A stretch of 64,000 nucleotides of DNA from Candidatus Altimarinota bacterium (lineage in GTDB: Bacteria > Patescibacteriota > Gracilibacteria > BD1-5 > UBA2023), in the NCBI GenBank assembly GCA_028689205.1, contig JAQTWP010000006.1:27937-91936 (forward strand). Reading direction: 5' to 3'. Numbering within the stretch: position 1 is the first letter of the stretch; each line of letters opens with the position of its first letter. This document shows positions 10,947 through 20,875 of the stretch, in pieces. The notes under the pieces were generated by a model. It saw only the letters and a list, made by a program, of their open reading frames with translations, did no database searches and was not told where the DNA came from. Both the position numbers and the translations under genes were made by a program.

Positions 10947-11131
10947 TTTTTTACTCAATTGCAAATCTTTTTTCAGAAAAGTGTCTAGTTTGTTTATTGG
11001 CCTTATAATTGATAGATTTTTATAGATTATAAGTACAGTATTAATTTTGACAATAGCGTTTCTTAAGTAGTTTTGTTTAATTATATATAATTTGTATTAT
11101 TAGAATATAAAATAACTTAAATTATTAAAAT

Positions 11132-11584
11132 ATGTTCCAAATAATAATAGTTTCAGATTCCTTTAATCACTTCGAAAAACCAATCAGTGAATATATCAAA
11201 AGACTTGGGAAAGATATAAAAATAATAAAAATCAAACCAGAGAAAAATGGTGAAATTTCTACTATAATAAGAAAAGAGACAGAAAAAATAAAGGAAGTCT
11301 TAGAAAAAGAGAAAGGTTTTATAATCTGACTGGATTTTTTGTGAGATGAACTTTCAACTGAGGCTTTCAATGAATTTGCAAATAAAACAATCCAAAGACA
11401 ATCAAAACTTACTTTCGTAATTGGAGGTTCATATTGATATGATAAAGAACTAATGGAACCTATCTTACATAAAAAGTTAAGTCTCAGTAAAATGACTTTT
11501 CCTCATTCTATGGCTTTTCTTATGTTAATAGAACAAATATACAGAATTAAAAGTATTGAGAAAAATACAGGATATCATCACTAG
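11132..11584 (+). CDS. rlmH: 23S rRNA pseudouridine-1915 N3-methyltransferase
   Basis: The 150-residue protein has the RlmH (YbeA, SPOUT family) core: [14 protein letters not shown] and [20 protein letters not shown], ending in the diagnostic aromatic/His tail NTGYHH. RlmH methylates the modified base in helix 69 on 70S ribosomes. The middle Gly of the SAM-binding knot is coded by TGA. The gene stands alone, divergent from nrdD. Confidence 0.95.
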
Positions 11585-11690
11585 TTATGCAATTTGAGAT
11601 AATACAAACTTTCTGTTATCTTAGATTTTTCATTATTATATTTAACAAATATAAATATAATACTCACCATTAATAAATTACAGCTTAAAA

Positions 11691-12104
11691 ATGCAGATAA
11701 ATCCTTTCAAAATTAAAGAATATAATACAGTTTCAATCCGTTCAAGGGTAAAATTCATTTGAAATTATTATGATGAATTAAAACTTACCGTAGAAGCTGT
11801 GGAAGAACTTATAGAGGCAGAGCTTGAAAAGCATTTCAAGGTTACATCTATAATATCATGAAGTCATAATCTCAAAATCAGAATAAATGATACTGAGAAA
11901 TGAATAGTGAAACATATTAATTGTGCATTCAAGTATGATAATACTGATATACGCTATTGAAATACAAAAATTGATATTATTACAAGTGAATTATCAAAAA
12001 AGCCTCATCTTCATTTTGTCTGAAAATTCAATATTCTAGAAAGAGATAAAATTAAGCAAAAGGTTTTAGCAGATTTAATATCTTGATTAAAAGAAAAAAA
12101 TTAA
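11691..12104 (+). CDS. Unknown 137-residue protein
   Basis: The product is MQINPFKIKEYN... with no signal peptide or membrane segment. It is mixed alpha/beta in appearance, with a repeated basic/hydrophobic pattern (INDTEKGIVKHINCAFKYD). I do not recognise the family. It sits between rlmH and the YebC-family gene, all in one direction, so it may be part of the same transcript. Confidence 0.7.
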
Positions 12105-12182
12105 TAAAAAAAGTTTTTTCTTTACAAAAATATCTATTCAAATAAAATACACCTCGTTAATTAATTAAATAAATTACAAAAA

Positions 12183-12959
12183 ATGTGAAGAGGACCAGTT
12201 ATAGAAAGGAAAAGAAATATTTCTAATGCTCTTAAATGAAAAGCATTCACAATACATGCTAAGCTTATTACACTTGCCGCACAAAAATGATGAGATCCAG
12301 ATAAAAATCCTACTTTATTTGATGTAATAGAAAAAGCAAGAAAAGCAAATGTACCAACAGATAATATAGCTAGGGCAATAAGAAAATGAACATGAGAAGA
12401 TAAATCTGGGTTACAAATCATGGAATTATATTATGAATGATTCGCAGTAGGATGAGTCGGAATAATTGCAAAATCACTGACAGATAACAAAAACCGCACG
12501 TCTTCAGCCATTCGTCATATTTTCTCAAAATACGGATGAAATCTATGAGAAACCTGATCTGTTTCATCTTTTGGATTCAAGTTTATGTGAGTGATTTACC
12601 TTGAATTAAAAGGAAAAAAGTTAGAAGAGCTGGAAGAAATAATTATTGAATCAGGTGCAGAAGACTATTTACTAGAAGATGAAGAAATATTAAAAATTCT
12701 TACACAAAAGCAAGACCTTGCTCAAGTTGCTAATTATTTAAAAAATAAAAATCTTTCTATTGAAAGTTTTTGACTTGAATATGTACCAAATAATTTTATT
12801 GAAATCACAGACTTTGACAAAGCATTAAAAATTATTAAACTGATTGAAGACCTTGAAGAAGATGAAGATATAGAAAAAGTTTGGTATAACTATAGTATTC
12901 CAGATGAACTTCAAGATCAGGTAATTGACGCACTAGAAAAAGCAAAATTTAGAACATAA
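12183..12959 (+). CDS. YebC/PmpR-family protein
   Basis: The 258-residue protein shows the YebC pattern: an N-terminal basic segment (MGRGPVIERKRN instead of the usual MAGHSKWANIKHRK), GGDPDKNPTLFDVIEKARKAN, VPTDNIARAIRKGTGE, YYEGFAVGGVGIIAKSLTDN and NRTSSAIRHIFSKYGGNLGE. The family includes DNA-binding regulators and, more recently, ribosome-associated factors that help at proline-rich stretches. The loss of the GHSKW start is odd. Stop is 11 bp before the next gene, so the two are likely an operon. Confidence 0.9.
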
Positions 12960-12970
12960 CATAAACAAAA

Positions 12971-13354
12971 ATGACTGAACTTTCACCTATAAATTCTATT
13001 TTATTAGAATTAGCATCAAACCATCCATTAACTGTTTTTAATGAAGAAGATTTTCTGGAATTATTAGAGCACTCTCTTTCTTTGAATATATATGAGAAAA
13101 AAAGAGTAATTGATGCAATTCCTACTTTGAGCCAATTCCAAATAGATGAACTTATAAAAGTTTTTGAAGATGAAAGAGAAGAATTCAAAAAACTTATGTG
13201 AACCGAAGCAGAATCAATTAAAGAACTTGTAGTGAAATCACGCGAATGATGGAAACAACTTGGAGATATTTATATACAAGAAAAGAAACAAAATGAAAAA
13301 GTCTGAGAAGATCAAGCAAAAATTGATGATTTGAAAAATAGTCTTTGATTATAA
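12971..13354 (+). CDS. Unknown acidic helical protein, 127 residues
   Basis: The protein (MTELSPINSILLELAS...) is predicted almost wholly helical, acidic in the first 75 residues and ending with a charged coiled-coil-like stretch. It has no cysteine motif or membrane segment. It follows the YebC-family gene by 11 bp and is followed at once by a terminator. Confidence 0.7.
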
Positions 13355-13368
13355 GATAATAACCAAAA

Positions 13369-13397
13369 AAAAATCCGCTACTAGCGGATTTTTTTAA
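13369..13397. terminator. Bidirectional terminator
   Basis: AAATCCGCT and AGCGGATTT flank a 3-nt loop with A-runs on one side and T-runs on the other. It ends the YebC operon on the plus strand and overlaps the stop of the minus-strand gene at 13394. Confidence 0.85.
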
Positions 13398-14095
13398 TTT
13401 TCAAGAATTTGAGATGTATTGTTTGTAACTTTAGTTTTAACTGAATTTATTTGATTAACATTTTCAAATTCCTCTAACACTAATTTAGCCAGATGTTTAT
13501 AAAAAATTAAAATATATTTTTCACAAATAAGAGAATCTTCTCCTGTATAAGTTTTAATAAAATCCCTAAATTCATTGATTAAATTAGAAAATTTACAATT
13601 TCATACTAGATATATCATAACATTAATTATTTCTTGTACATGAGAATATCATTTGATTTCCCCTTCGAAATATTGTCTATTTGTAATTCTTGCAGCCAAA
13701 TATTCAATAGCCAGTCCATATTCCTTTTTTATATTATTTCAATCAAAATCAAATGAATACTGCACAGCCTGATTTCAGAAATATATAAGAAAAGCTTTTT
13801 CTATAAGTCTAAGAACATCTTTTTCTTTTATTCATAAATTAATTATTGAATTAATTTCTTCTTTTCATACTTGGACGAAAATTTCTGATCACTCTAGTGT
13901 CTCATTTATTATTTCATGTTTTTGTCAATCAAAACTATCACAAAGATAAAGTCTAATTAATGCAAGTCTTCTTATATTATCATATTGTGAATTTTTAATT
14001 TTATTGATAAGTACACTATTTTTTGGATAACCTAATAAAGACAATTCCAATAATTGACTTGAATCTTCCAAAATATTATCTGCTTTATTTAACAT
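13394..14095 (-). CDS. Unknown helical protein, 233 residues
   Basis: The product (MLNKADNILEDSS...) is rich in Ile, Asn, Glu and Lys, with no signal or membrane helix. The arrangement of amphipathic helices (for example NSQYDNIRRLALIRLYL) could be a helical-repeat fold, but no family is recognised. It is divergent from the gene at 14243, the 147-bp gap presumably holding both promoters. Confidence 0.65.
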
Positions 14096-14242
14096 TTTTT
14101 TAGTTAATATTCGAATATTTTAAAAATAACTAGAGTATTTATTTAAGTCTTACTAAAGCCTAAAACAAATACTATTGCCATTTTTTGCTTTTTCATTATA
14201 TTAATGATAAAATAAAAGCAATTAATTTTTCTTTTAAAAAAA

Positions 14243-14935
14243 ATGACAAACAATATTCATGACATATATGTATTGAAAGCTTTTGAAAAACTAGTTTATT
14301 CAGATATGATAAAACTATTAAATGAACTAAAAGTTTTAGTTAAAGCTTACGATAAAAATGATGATTCATTTGATTTAGCTGATTTTCACCAACCTGTAAA
14401 AAAAGAAGTGATAATTGGAGAATTATCAGAAGAAAAGAATTATATTGAAGAAAAGAAGTTAGAAATTAAAAATTATTTGTATGATATAAAAGAACAAGAG
14501 GTTTTTGATCAATTAATTAAAAAAATTGATGAAGCTTATAATGGTCATGAAGAAAGAACTACTCTAAAAAAAATAGTTTCAATTATTAATGAAAGAATAC
14601 AAAGTTTTGAAAATATAAACCAAGTAACACATACTACTCAATGAAATATTATTGAAATTCTTAATGAGTGAACGGAATGAGACGAAATATCACATGAATC
14701 GTGAGATATAAATGTAACAGATATAGAAATACCTAATAGAAAAAAAGATATATTAAAACAAATTTTCCAATATCTTAAAGGTTATAATAAAATTGAATTT
14801 GAGCAATTTCTAGAACATATTCAAAAAAATGGGGATATTGATTTTGAAATTGAACCCTGAGTTAATTTGTATTCGTTTGCAATTACGAATTGATATGACG
14901 ATATAGTTAATTTGATTCAAGCATATAAAAAATAG
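14243..14935 (+). CDS. Unknown protein, 230 residues
   Basis: The protein begins MTNNIHDIYVLKAFEKLVYSD, has a long charged coiled-coil-like middle (residues 60-130) and an acidic Gly-containing segment written mostly with TGA (GDEISHESGDIN). No known domain was recognised. A terminator follows 26 bp after the stop. Confidence 0.7.
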
Positions 14936-14960
14936 CTAAAAATAATTTTTTGACTAATTA

Positions 14961-14990
14961 TCCAATATATTGTATAGTATATTGGATTTT
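14961..14990 (+). terminator. Hairpin terminator
   Basis: TCCAATATA pairs with TATATTGGA over an 8-nt loop and is followed by TTTTTTA. It closes the gene at 14243. Confidence 0.7.
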
Positions 14991-15005
14991 TTATTAATTT
15001 ATATC

Positions 15006-15458
15006 ATGGATAAGGAGAAAAGGCATCATAGTAGTATTGAATCTTTTGAAGAAACATACTCTCAAACAAGTATTGATGGGCTTTTTGTATGCCTTAATAA
15101 TTTCATTGATAAATCAAATGAATTATCTAATTGCTGAATAAATAATGATGAGCAATTATTTTCTCATATAAAATATATAATTCAGATACTCTATATCAAA
15201 CATAATATTCCCAAAAATAAAATCAAAGACCAAAAATATTTAAGTTTTCTTATAGAGAAATATTCTGATTTGAATAATGCATGGGACAGGGCCGATGATA
15301 CATGATGACATTGAAAAGATAGGATTTTATATGAAATGCAGGAAACTGAAAAAAATCTTAATAAGTTTTGACTTGATAATGAGTGAAATCTACTTAAATC
15401 ATTAGGAGATCTGCAGAAATCAGTAAAAGAAACTGTAAAAAATAGACTAGACAAATAA
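15006..15458 (+). CDS. Unknown protein, 150 residues
   Basis: The sequence is MDKEKRHHSSIESFEET... with a run of helices and a Gly/His/Trp-containing loop (AWDRADDTGGHGKD) near residue 100, where the glycines are TGA. There is no export signal. The gene is convergent with the superoxide dismutase gene, whose stop lies 5 bp away. Confidence 0.65.
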
Positions 15459-15462
15459 GAAC

Positions 15463-16056
15463 TTATTTGAATCTTCTTTCAACAATTTTCCAATCTAGAA
15501 CTTTCCAAAAATTATCTAAATATTTAGCTCTCTTATTCCTATAATCAATATAATAAGCATGTTCCCAAACATCACACACAAGAAGTGGAATTTGTGAATT
15601 TTCTGGATTACTTATAGGAGTTATCGCATTAGAAGTATTAATTATATCTAATTTTCATGAGTTTTTATCTTTTATAAGCCAAGTCCATCATGAGCCAAAA
15701 TTAGAAATGGCCATTTTATTGAATTCAACTTTAAAATTATCTAGACTTCCCCATTTTTCAATTATATTTTCTAATAAAATAAGATTCGGCATTATTTCTG
15801 GTTTAGGAGAAAGCGCTTCAAAATAAAAGTTATGATTCCAAACTTGGGCAGCATTATTAAAAATTGGACCTGCTGAAGATTTTTGAATTATTTCTTCTAA
15901 AGATAAATTCTCAAATTCAGTTCAAACTATTAATTTGTTAATATTTTCTACATACATTGTATGATGTTTATTATAATGATAATCTATTGTCTCAGCAGAT
16001 ATAGCTGGTGCCAGAGATTTTGGATCAAAATTAAGTTTTGGTAATTCGATAATCAT
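15463..16056 (-). CDS. Fe/Mn superoxide dismutase
   Basis: The 197-residue protein has the full family pattern: ligand His in [12 protein letters not shown] (about residue 27), second His in [11 protein letters not shown], and the [16 protein letters not shown] motif with the Asp and His ligands near residue 165. It converts superoxide to peroxide and oxygen in the cytoplasm. Choice of Fe or Mn cannot be made from sequence alone; the GSGWTWL segment is present with TGA glycines. Its presence next to disulfide-forming enzymes shows that the cell meets oxygen although it carries an anaerobic reductase. Confidence 0.93.
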
Positions 16057-16184
16057 AAATTGAAAGTTAAATAATAAGACGCACATTATATCCTCCTAAT
16101 ATTATAAATCAAATTTTATGAAATATGTTTTACTTTTTTGCTTTTTTAAATATACTTCGCGGGTTATTTTTATATAGTTTATAT

Positions 16185-16811
16185 ATGTTTAAAAAAGTTT
16201 TAACTTTAATTTTTGCTAGCTTTATTTTGCTTTCTTGTACTGCAGAGAGAGATATTTTCAATGAAGAAACTGCTAAAAGTTTTAAGAATCAAAATATAGA
16301 AAGTCCTTTTTTTGGGAATCCTAATTCAAAAGTTCAACTTATGATTTTTTCTGATTTTCAATGTCCTGCATGTATTAATTTTGAAAAAACAATCGGTAAT
16401 AAGTTATTAACTGAATATGCGCTAACCAATAAAATTTGATTAACATATAAGAATTTTCCACTTAATATACATGTAAATGCTCCCGAAGATGCACTAGCTT
16501 CAATGTGTGCTCATGAACAAAATAAATATAATGATTTTGCCGTTAAAATGTACGCTCTTGAGGAACAGAAAAACTGACTAAGACTTTCTACCGAAGATAG
16601 ACAATGAGTTGCCAAAGCAGCTGGATTGGACGTAGCTAAATTCAATCAATGTGTATTAGAATGAAGATATGTAGATAAAGTAAAACAAGATATGGCTGAA
16701 TGAGAAAAAATGTGATTACAATGAACACCATCAGTATATGCTAATTGAAAACTTATTGGTTTTAATAGTTCTGAAAGTTTTTATACAATATTGGATTGAT
16801 TATTAAAATAA
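16185..16811 (+). CDS. DsbA-like thiol:disulfide lipoprotein
   Basis: The 208-residue protein has a lipoprotein signal (MFKKVLTLIFASFILLSC, lipid-modified Cys18), a thioredoxin-like fold with active site FQCPACINF and the cis-proline loop GTPSVYANG. It belongs to the DsbA/BdbD group (Thioredoxin_4) that introduces disulfides into exported proteins. An in-frame upstream ATG at 16125 would add 20 residues but spoil the signal peptide, so 16185 is preferred. The VKOR gene 39 bp downstream should reoxidise it. Confidence 0.9.
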
Positions 16812-16850
16812 TATACCTGTCGAGATTTGTTTATTATTAATTAATGACTT

Positions 16851-17306
16851 ATGAAAAAATTACTTACAATTTGTATATTAAGTGTAATAGCTTTTATGAA
16901 TGCAACTTATCTTACTGTCCAAAACTACAAAATAGAGCATTCTCCAGTTTGATCTGTATCTTCATTCTGCGATTTGAGCAATAGCCTTTCTTGTACTAAT
17001 GTTCTATCAAGTCCTTATTCCAAAGTATTATGACTTCCTTTTACAGCTGTTGCTATGATTGTTTATCCAATAATATTTGCAATTGCTTTTCTTTGAATGC
17101 AAAAAATAATCAGAAAACCTTTTCATATATTATCTATTCTATGAGTTGGATGAATTATGTTTAATTGATATTTCATTTCACAAGAATTCCTTAATATTTG
17201 ATCATACTGCCCACTTTGTATGGTTTGTACTGGTATAATTATTGTTATATTAATACTGTGAATTTTGGGAATACGAAGTGATTTTAATAAAATCTTGAAA
17301 AAATAA
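16851..17306 (+). CDS. VKOR-family membrane oxidoreductase
   Basis: The 151-residue protein has four hydrophobic segments, the loop pair CDLSNSLSC, and the quinone-proximal CPLC motif near residue 118, all features of bacterial vitamin K epoxide reductase homologues. These replace DsbB and pass electrons from DsbA to quinones. It forms an operon with the DsbA-like lipoprotein and ends at a strong terminator. The cysteine-rich secreted proteins of this genome, for example the prepilin at 834, are plausible clients. Confidence 0.92.
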
Positions 17307-17321
17307 ACAATTTATAAAAGT

Positions 17322-17350
17322 AAAAAGGCGACCCATGGGTCGCCTTTTAT
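17322..17350. terminator. Bidirectional terminator
   Basis: AAAAGGCGACC and GGTCGCCTTTT form a GC-rich stem with a 4-nt loop. It ends the VKOR gene on the plus strand and the TGA-ended gene at 17366 on the minus strand. Confidence 0.9.
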
Positions 17351-17365
17351 ATATCCAAAATCTGC

Positions 17366-17569
17366 TCAATATCTCAACCTTGTAATAAAAGGTTTCTCCG
17401 GAAATGCGCCAGCTAGAAATAGCTGATGCTTAATTCCTGGATCAAAATCCATACTATCAAGAGTGCGGTTTGTTTTGCCATATTTATTGAAACTCTTTAT
17501 AAGTTTCCTAACAGGCGTAGAAACTCCTACAAATACCCTTGTTGAAATAGTAACTTTTTCTTCGGACAT
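17366..17569 (-). CDS. Small unknown gene that appears to use TGA as its stop
   Basis: Starting at the ATG with a strong Shine-Dalgarno (AAAGGAGAAAATT), the 67-residue product MSEEKVTISTRVF...RLRY ends at TGA 17366-17368, 16 bp before a terminator. All internal Gly codons are GGN. Read with code 25 it would run through the terminator stem to a TAA at 17312, giving an unlikely tail (GADFGYIKGDPWVAF...). The SD, a TTGACA promoter element at about 17634-17639 and stop position suggest it came from a standard-code organism. Two further upstream ATGs (17587, 17590) exist. Function unknown. Confidence 0.6.
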   Translation of the reverse strand: MSEEKVTISTRVFVGVSTPVRKLIKSFNKYGKTNRTLDSMDFDPGIKHQLFLAGAFPEKPFITRLRY

Positions 17570-17707
17570 AATTTTCTCCTTTTTCATCATTAGATTTGTG
17601 ATGCATAAGTCATTTTAAGAAAAAATGTGTTTTGTCAATTATTTTTTATGCAATATAAATAGAATTAGTCAATAATATTGCAGTATTTTTTGGTGGTTAA
17701 AAATAAT

Positions 17708-17738
17708 TTGACAATTTTTCTATAATTTTTAATATATT
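17708..17738 (+). promoter_or_regulatory. Probable promoter of the thrS leader
   Basis: TTGACA at 17708-17713 is followed after 19 bp by TATATT at 17733-17738, about 25 bp before the leader peptide start. The rest of the gap 17591-17707 is AT-rich and includes the minus-strand promoter of the gene at 17366. Confidence 0.55.
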
Positions 17739-17763
17739 CACATATATTCAACCAACCCTTGCT

Positions 17764-17814
17764 ATGGTTTCATTACTTGTTACGACATTAACAACTAATA
17801 CTTCTATTAAGTAG
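17764..17814 (+). CDS. Threonine-rich leader peptide of thrS
   Basis: A 16-residue reading frame, MVSLLVTTLTTNTSIK, ends in TAG. Five of its 16 codons are Thr (ACG, ACA, ACA, ACT, ACT) within seven codons. It lies between a promoter and a terminator in front of the threonyl-tRNA synthetase gene, the layout of a ribosome-mediated attenuator. Stalling at the Thr codons would leave the segment 17805-17815 free to form an antiterminator with 17846-17857. Confidence 0.8.
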   Translation: MVSLLVTTLTTNTSIK

Positions 17815-17839
17815 GTCTTTTGAATTACAAAAATAATCA

Positions 17840-17868
17840 AAAACTCCTACTAAAATAGGAGTTTTTTA
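17840..17868 (+). promoter_or_regulatory. thrS attenuator: terminator with competing antiterminator
   Basis: Terminator: AAAACTCCTA and TAGGAGTTTT around a short loop, then a T-run. Antiterminator: AGTAGG at 17810-17815, overlapping the leader stop codon, pairs exactly with CCTACT at 17846-17851, and the flanking TATT can pair with AATA across a small internal loop. The two structures share CCTA and exclude each other. Confidence 0.8.
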
Positions 17869-17907
17869 ATAATTTAAAATGAAAAATATTATTTAACCAA
17901 TAGAATT

Positions 17908-19659
17908 ATGAGTCATGAAATATCTACTATACGCCACAGCTTATCTCACATATTAGCTCAAGCTGTAAAATCTATTTATCCAGAAGTTCAACTTGCAATA
18001 TGACCAAGTATTGAAAATGGATTTTATTATGATTTTGATTTCTGAGATATTAAACTTGAAGAATGAGCTCTCAAAGAAATTGAGAAGAAAATGAAAAACA
18101 TAATAAAACAAAACCAATTATTCGAAGAATATGTTTTACCAATTGATGATTCAATTGAGATAATCAAAAATTCATGAGAAATATACAAATTAGAAATGGC
18201 CGAAGATCTTAAAAAATCTTGAGAAACCGAGCTAACTTTTTATAGAAATAAAACTCAACAATGAGTTCCTACTTTCGTAGATATGTGTAGATGACCTCAT
18301 GTAGACAAAACACTTGATATCGATGAAAATGCTTTCAAATTAGAACGTATTTCTTGAGCGTACTGGAAATGAGATGCAAATAATAAAATGCTTACTCGTA
18401 TTTATTGATTTGCTTTTGAATCAAGAGAAAAGCTAGATGAATATCTGAAAAATCTTGAAGAAGCAAAAAAGAGAGATCATAAAATAATAGGTAAAAATCT
18501 TGATTTATTTAGTTTTCATCATGAAAGTCCTGGTTCTGCTTTTTGGCATCCAGCTGGACTTATAATTTGGAGAGAATTAGAGAATTTTTGGAGAGAATTC
18601 CATATCGCCAATTGATATACAGAAATCCAAACTCCTCAAATGGCCAAAAATGATTTATGGATTACTTCTGGTCATTGGGATCATTACAAAGAAGATATGT
18701 ATCATTGGGAAGAAAGTGATGAAACTTTTTGTCTAAAACCAATGAGTTGTCCTTTTTGAGTGCTTATATATAACGAAAAACAATCTTCATATAAAGATTT
18801 ACCAATAAGATTTAATGAAATTGGTAGAATATTCAGGAATGAAAAATCATGAGAATTAAATGGACTTTTCCGCGTAAGAACAATTACTCAAGATGATGCA
18901 CATATTTATCTTAGAGAAGACCAAATTTTTAATGAAATTAAAGATCTTCTTAATATGGTAAAAGAGTTTTATGCAATTTTTAAATTTAAACCTAATTTCT
19001 TTCTTTCTACAAGACCAGATAGTTTCCTCGGAGAAATTGAGACTTGGAATAAAGCAGAAGATGACCTTAGAAGTGCCTTGAGTGAAAATAATATTGAATA
19101 TGGTTTAAAAGAATGAGATTGAGCTTTTTATGGTCCAAAAATAGATATTCAAATTAAAGATGCTATCGGTAGGACTTGGCAATTAGCTACCATTCAGCTT
19201 GACTTCCAACTGCCTTGAAGATTCGGAATGGAATATGTTGATAAAGACTGAACTAAAAAAACTCCAGTCATGATTCATAGGGCAATTTTTGGAAGTTTTG
19301 AAAGATTAATATGAATATTAACAGAACATTTCTCTTGAATATATCCACTTTGGCTAGCTCCAAGACAAGTTGTAGTGGTACCTGTTAGTGATGCTTTTAA
19401 TGATTACGGAAGAAAAGTATATGATGAATTAAAGCAATCTTGAATAAGAGTGAGTATTGATGATAGCAGTGATAGTCTTAATAAAAAAGTTAGAAATGCA
19501 GAAAAAATGCATATAAATTATATTCTAGTTGTTTGAGAAAAAGAAAAAGAATCAAATACTGTTTCAGTTAGAAATTACAAAACTAAAGATCAAAACGAAG
19601 AAGGTGTAAAAGCATTCTTATCAGATATAAAGGCTGAAATTAATAATAAGAAAATTTAA
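17908..19659 (+). CDS. thrS: Threonyl-tRNA synthetase without TGS domain
   Basis: The 583-residue class II synthetase starts directly at the editing domain: [10 protein letters not shown] (HxxxH) and CRGPHV (CxxxH with the Gly as TGA). The catalytic core follows with motif 2 around [19 protein letters not shown], zinc ligands Cys (MSCPFG), His (DDAHIY) and His ([13 protein letters not shown], motif 3), and the C-terminal anticodon-binding domain ([13 protein letters not shown]). The usual 60-residue N-terminal TGS domain is missing. Expression is probably set by the Thr attenuator upstream. Confidence 0.95.
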
Positions 19660-19665
19660 TATATT

Positions 19666-19696
19666 AAAAAACCAGTTCGATTGAACTGGTTTTTTT
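19666..19696. terminator. Terminator of thrS
   Basis: ACCAGTTC and GAACTGGT around GATT, with A-run before and T-run after, 7 bp past the stop. It could also serve the minus-strand gene at 19716. Confidence 0.85.
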
Positions 19697-19715
19697 GTAG
19701 CTTTTTATATAATAA

Positions 19716-20408
19716 TTAATCATTAAATCTGAGAGTAAAAAATATTTTTCAAATAGTGACTCTGTAGTTTTTTTCAATATATTTTCTTGATAATCATAAT
19801 CCGATATCTTCCTGAATTAGTTTTCAGCCAATTTTTTCAACGTTACAATTAATTAATCTTCAAGCCTCATCGGCTACAATTAAAGAATTTCAACTTGATT
19901 GCACTTGGAATTTATAGATATTTTGAGGTCAAAAATCTAGAGTTATAAGGTACATATTTCATTGTCAAATTCTTTCAACTTGTTTTGATTGTAAAGGTTG
20001 AATTCTTGTATCTTTTTCAGTTCTTGCAAATTTTCACTTTAAATGGAATGATAGTGTTTTTCAAGAATTCATCATTCATGCATCTTCCACATCAAGATTA
20101 GTTGAATAAGCTTTTTCTCTTGATTCACAAAAGGCACTAGACCTTTGATTTAATATTTTAGAATACAAACTACCTAGGTCTTGCTTTGTAGTAGGATTTT
20201 TTGTAATATTTTTTTGTCTTTCAAAATATGTCATTAACTGGTTAAAATTACCAGTATTCAGACAGTTAGTTAGATTTAATATATTTAATAAATTACCTTC
20301 GTTTCTGTAATGAAGATATTTTTTTACTTTATTTATAAAATCTTTTTCGATTTCCTTGTATTGTTCAGGATTATTCTGTATCTCTCCGTTTTCGAATTCT
20401 GATTCCAT
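19716..20408 (-). CDS. Unknown protein, 230 residues
   Basis: The first 110 residues are charged and helical (MESEFENGEIQNNPEQ..., with NPTTKQDLGSLYSK). The C-terminal 110 residues look like beta strands (RIGQGNMYLITLDFGPQ, YKFQVQSSGNSLIVADEAG), with glycines coded by TGA. No family is recognised. It follows the gene at 20414 by 5 bp and is probably co-transcribed with it. Confidence 0.65.
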
Positions 20409-20413
20409 TGTGA

Positions 20414-20767
20414 TTATTTTTTAATTATTAAATTATTTTCAATTCCTGCTTTTATTTCTCATATTGCCCTTTTTTCAGGTCACTCTGCTTTACTAAAAAT
20501 ATCAGGTAATTCAACATTTTTGATTTTTAATCTTTCTTCTTCATTTAATTCAAAAAAATAAGCTACTATTTCTTGCTTTTTAGAATTAAACTCTGAGAAA
20601 ATTTCAAGTAACTTATTCAAATTAACAGTTCAAAAATTTTGTAATTTTTCTTTTTCCATTGTCTCTCTGGCTTCCAGAAATACTTTACGGTAAACTTCAA
20701 TTGATGAACAAAAAATCTCAATGTTATCCTTTGTATTCTCAATGTTATCTTTTAGTTTTTTTGTCAT
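20414..20767 (-). CDS. Unknown helical protein, 117 residues
   Basis: The product (MTKKLKDNIENTKDNIE...) is charged, predicted helical and without membrane segments. A near-duplicate of the 12-nt unit coding KDNIE appears twice at the N-terminus. First gene of a two-gene unit divergent from tmk. Confidence 0.65.
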
Positions 20768-20875
20768 CGAACTTTATTTATATGGATTAATAGAATTGTA
20801 TCATATATAACTTTATTTTGCAAAAAATATGTTTTCTTTTAAACTGTTTTTACTAAAAATAATTAATAAAAAAAT

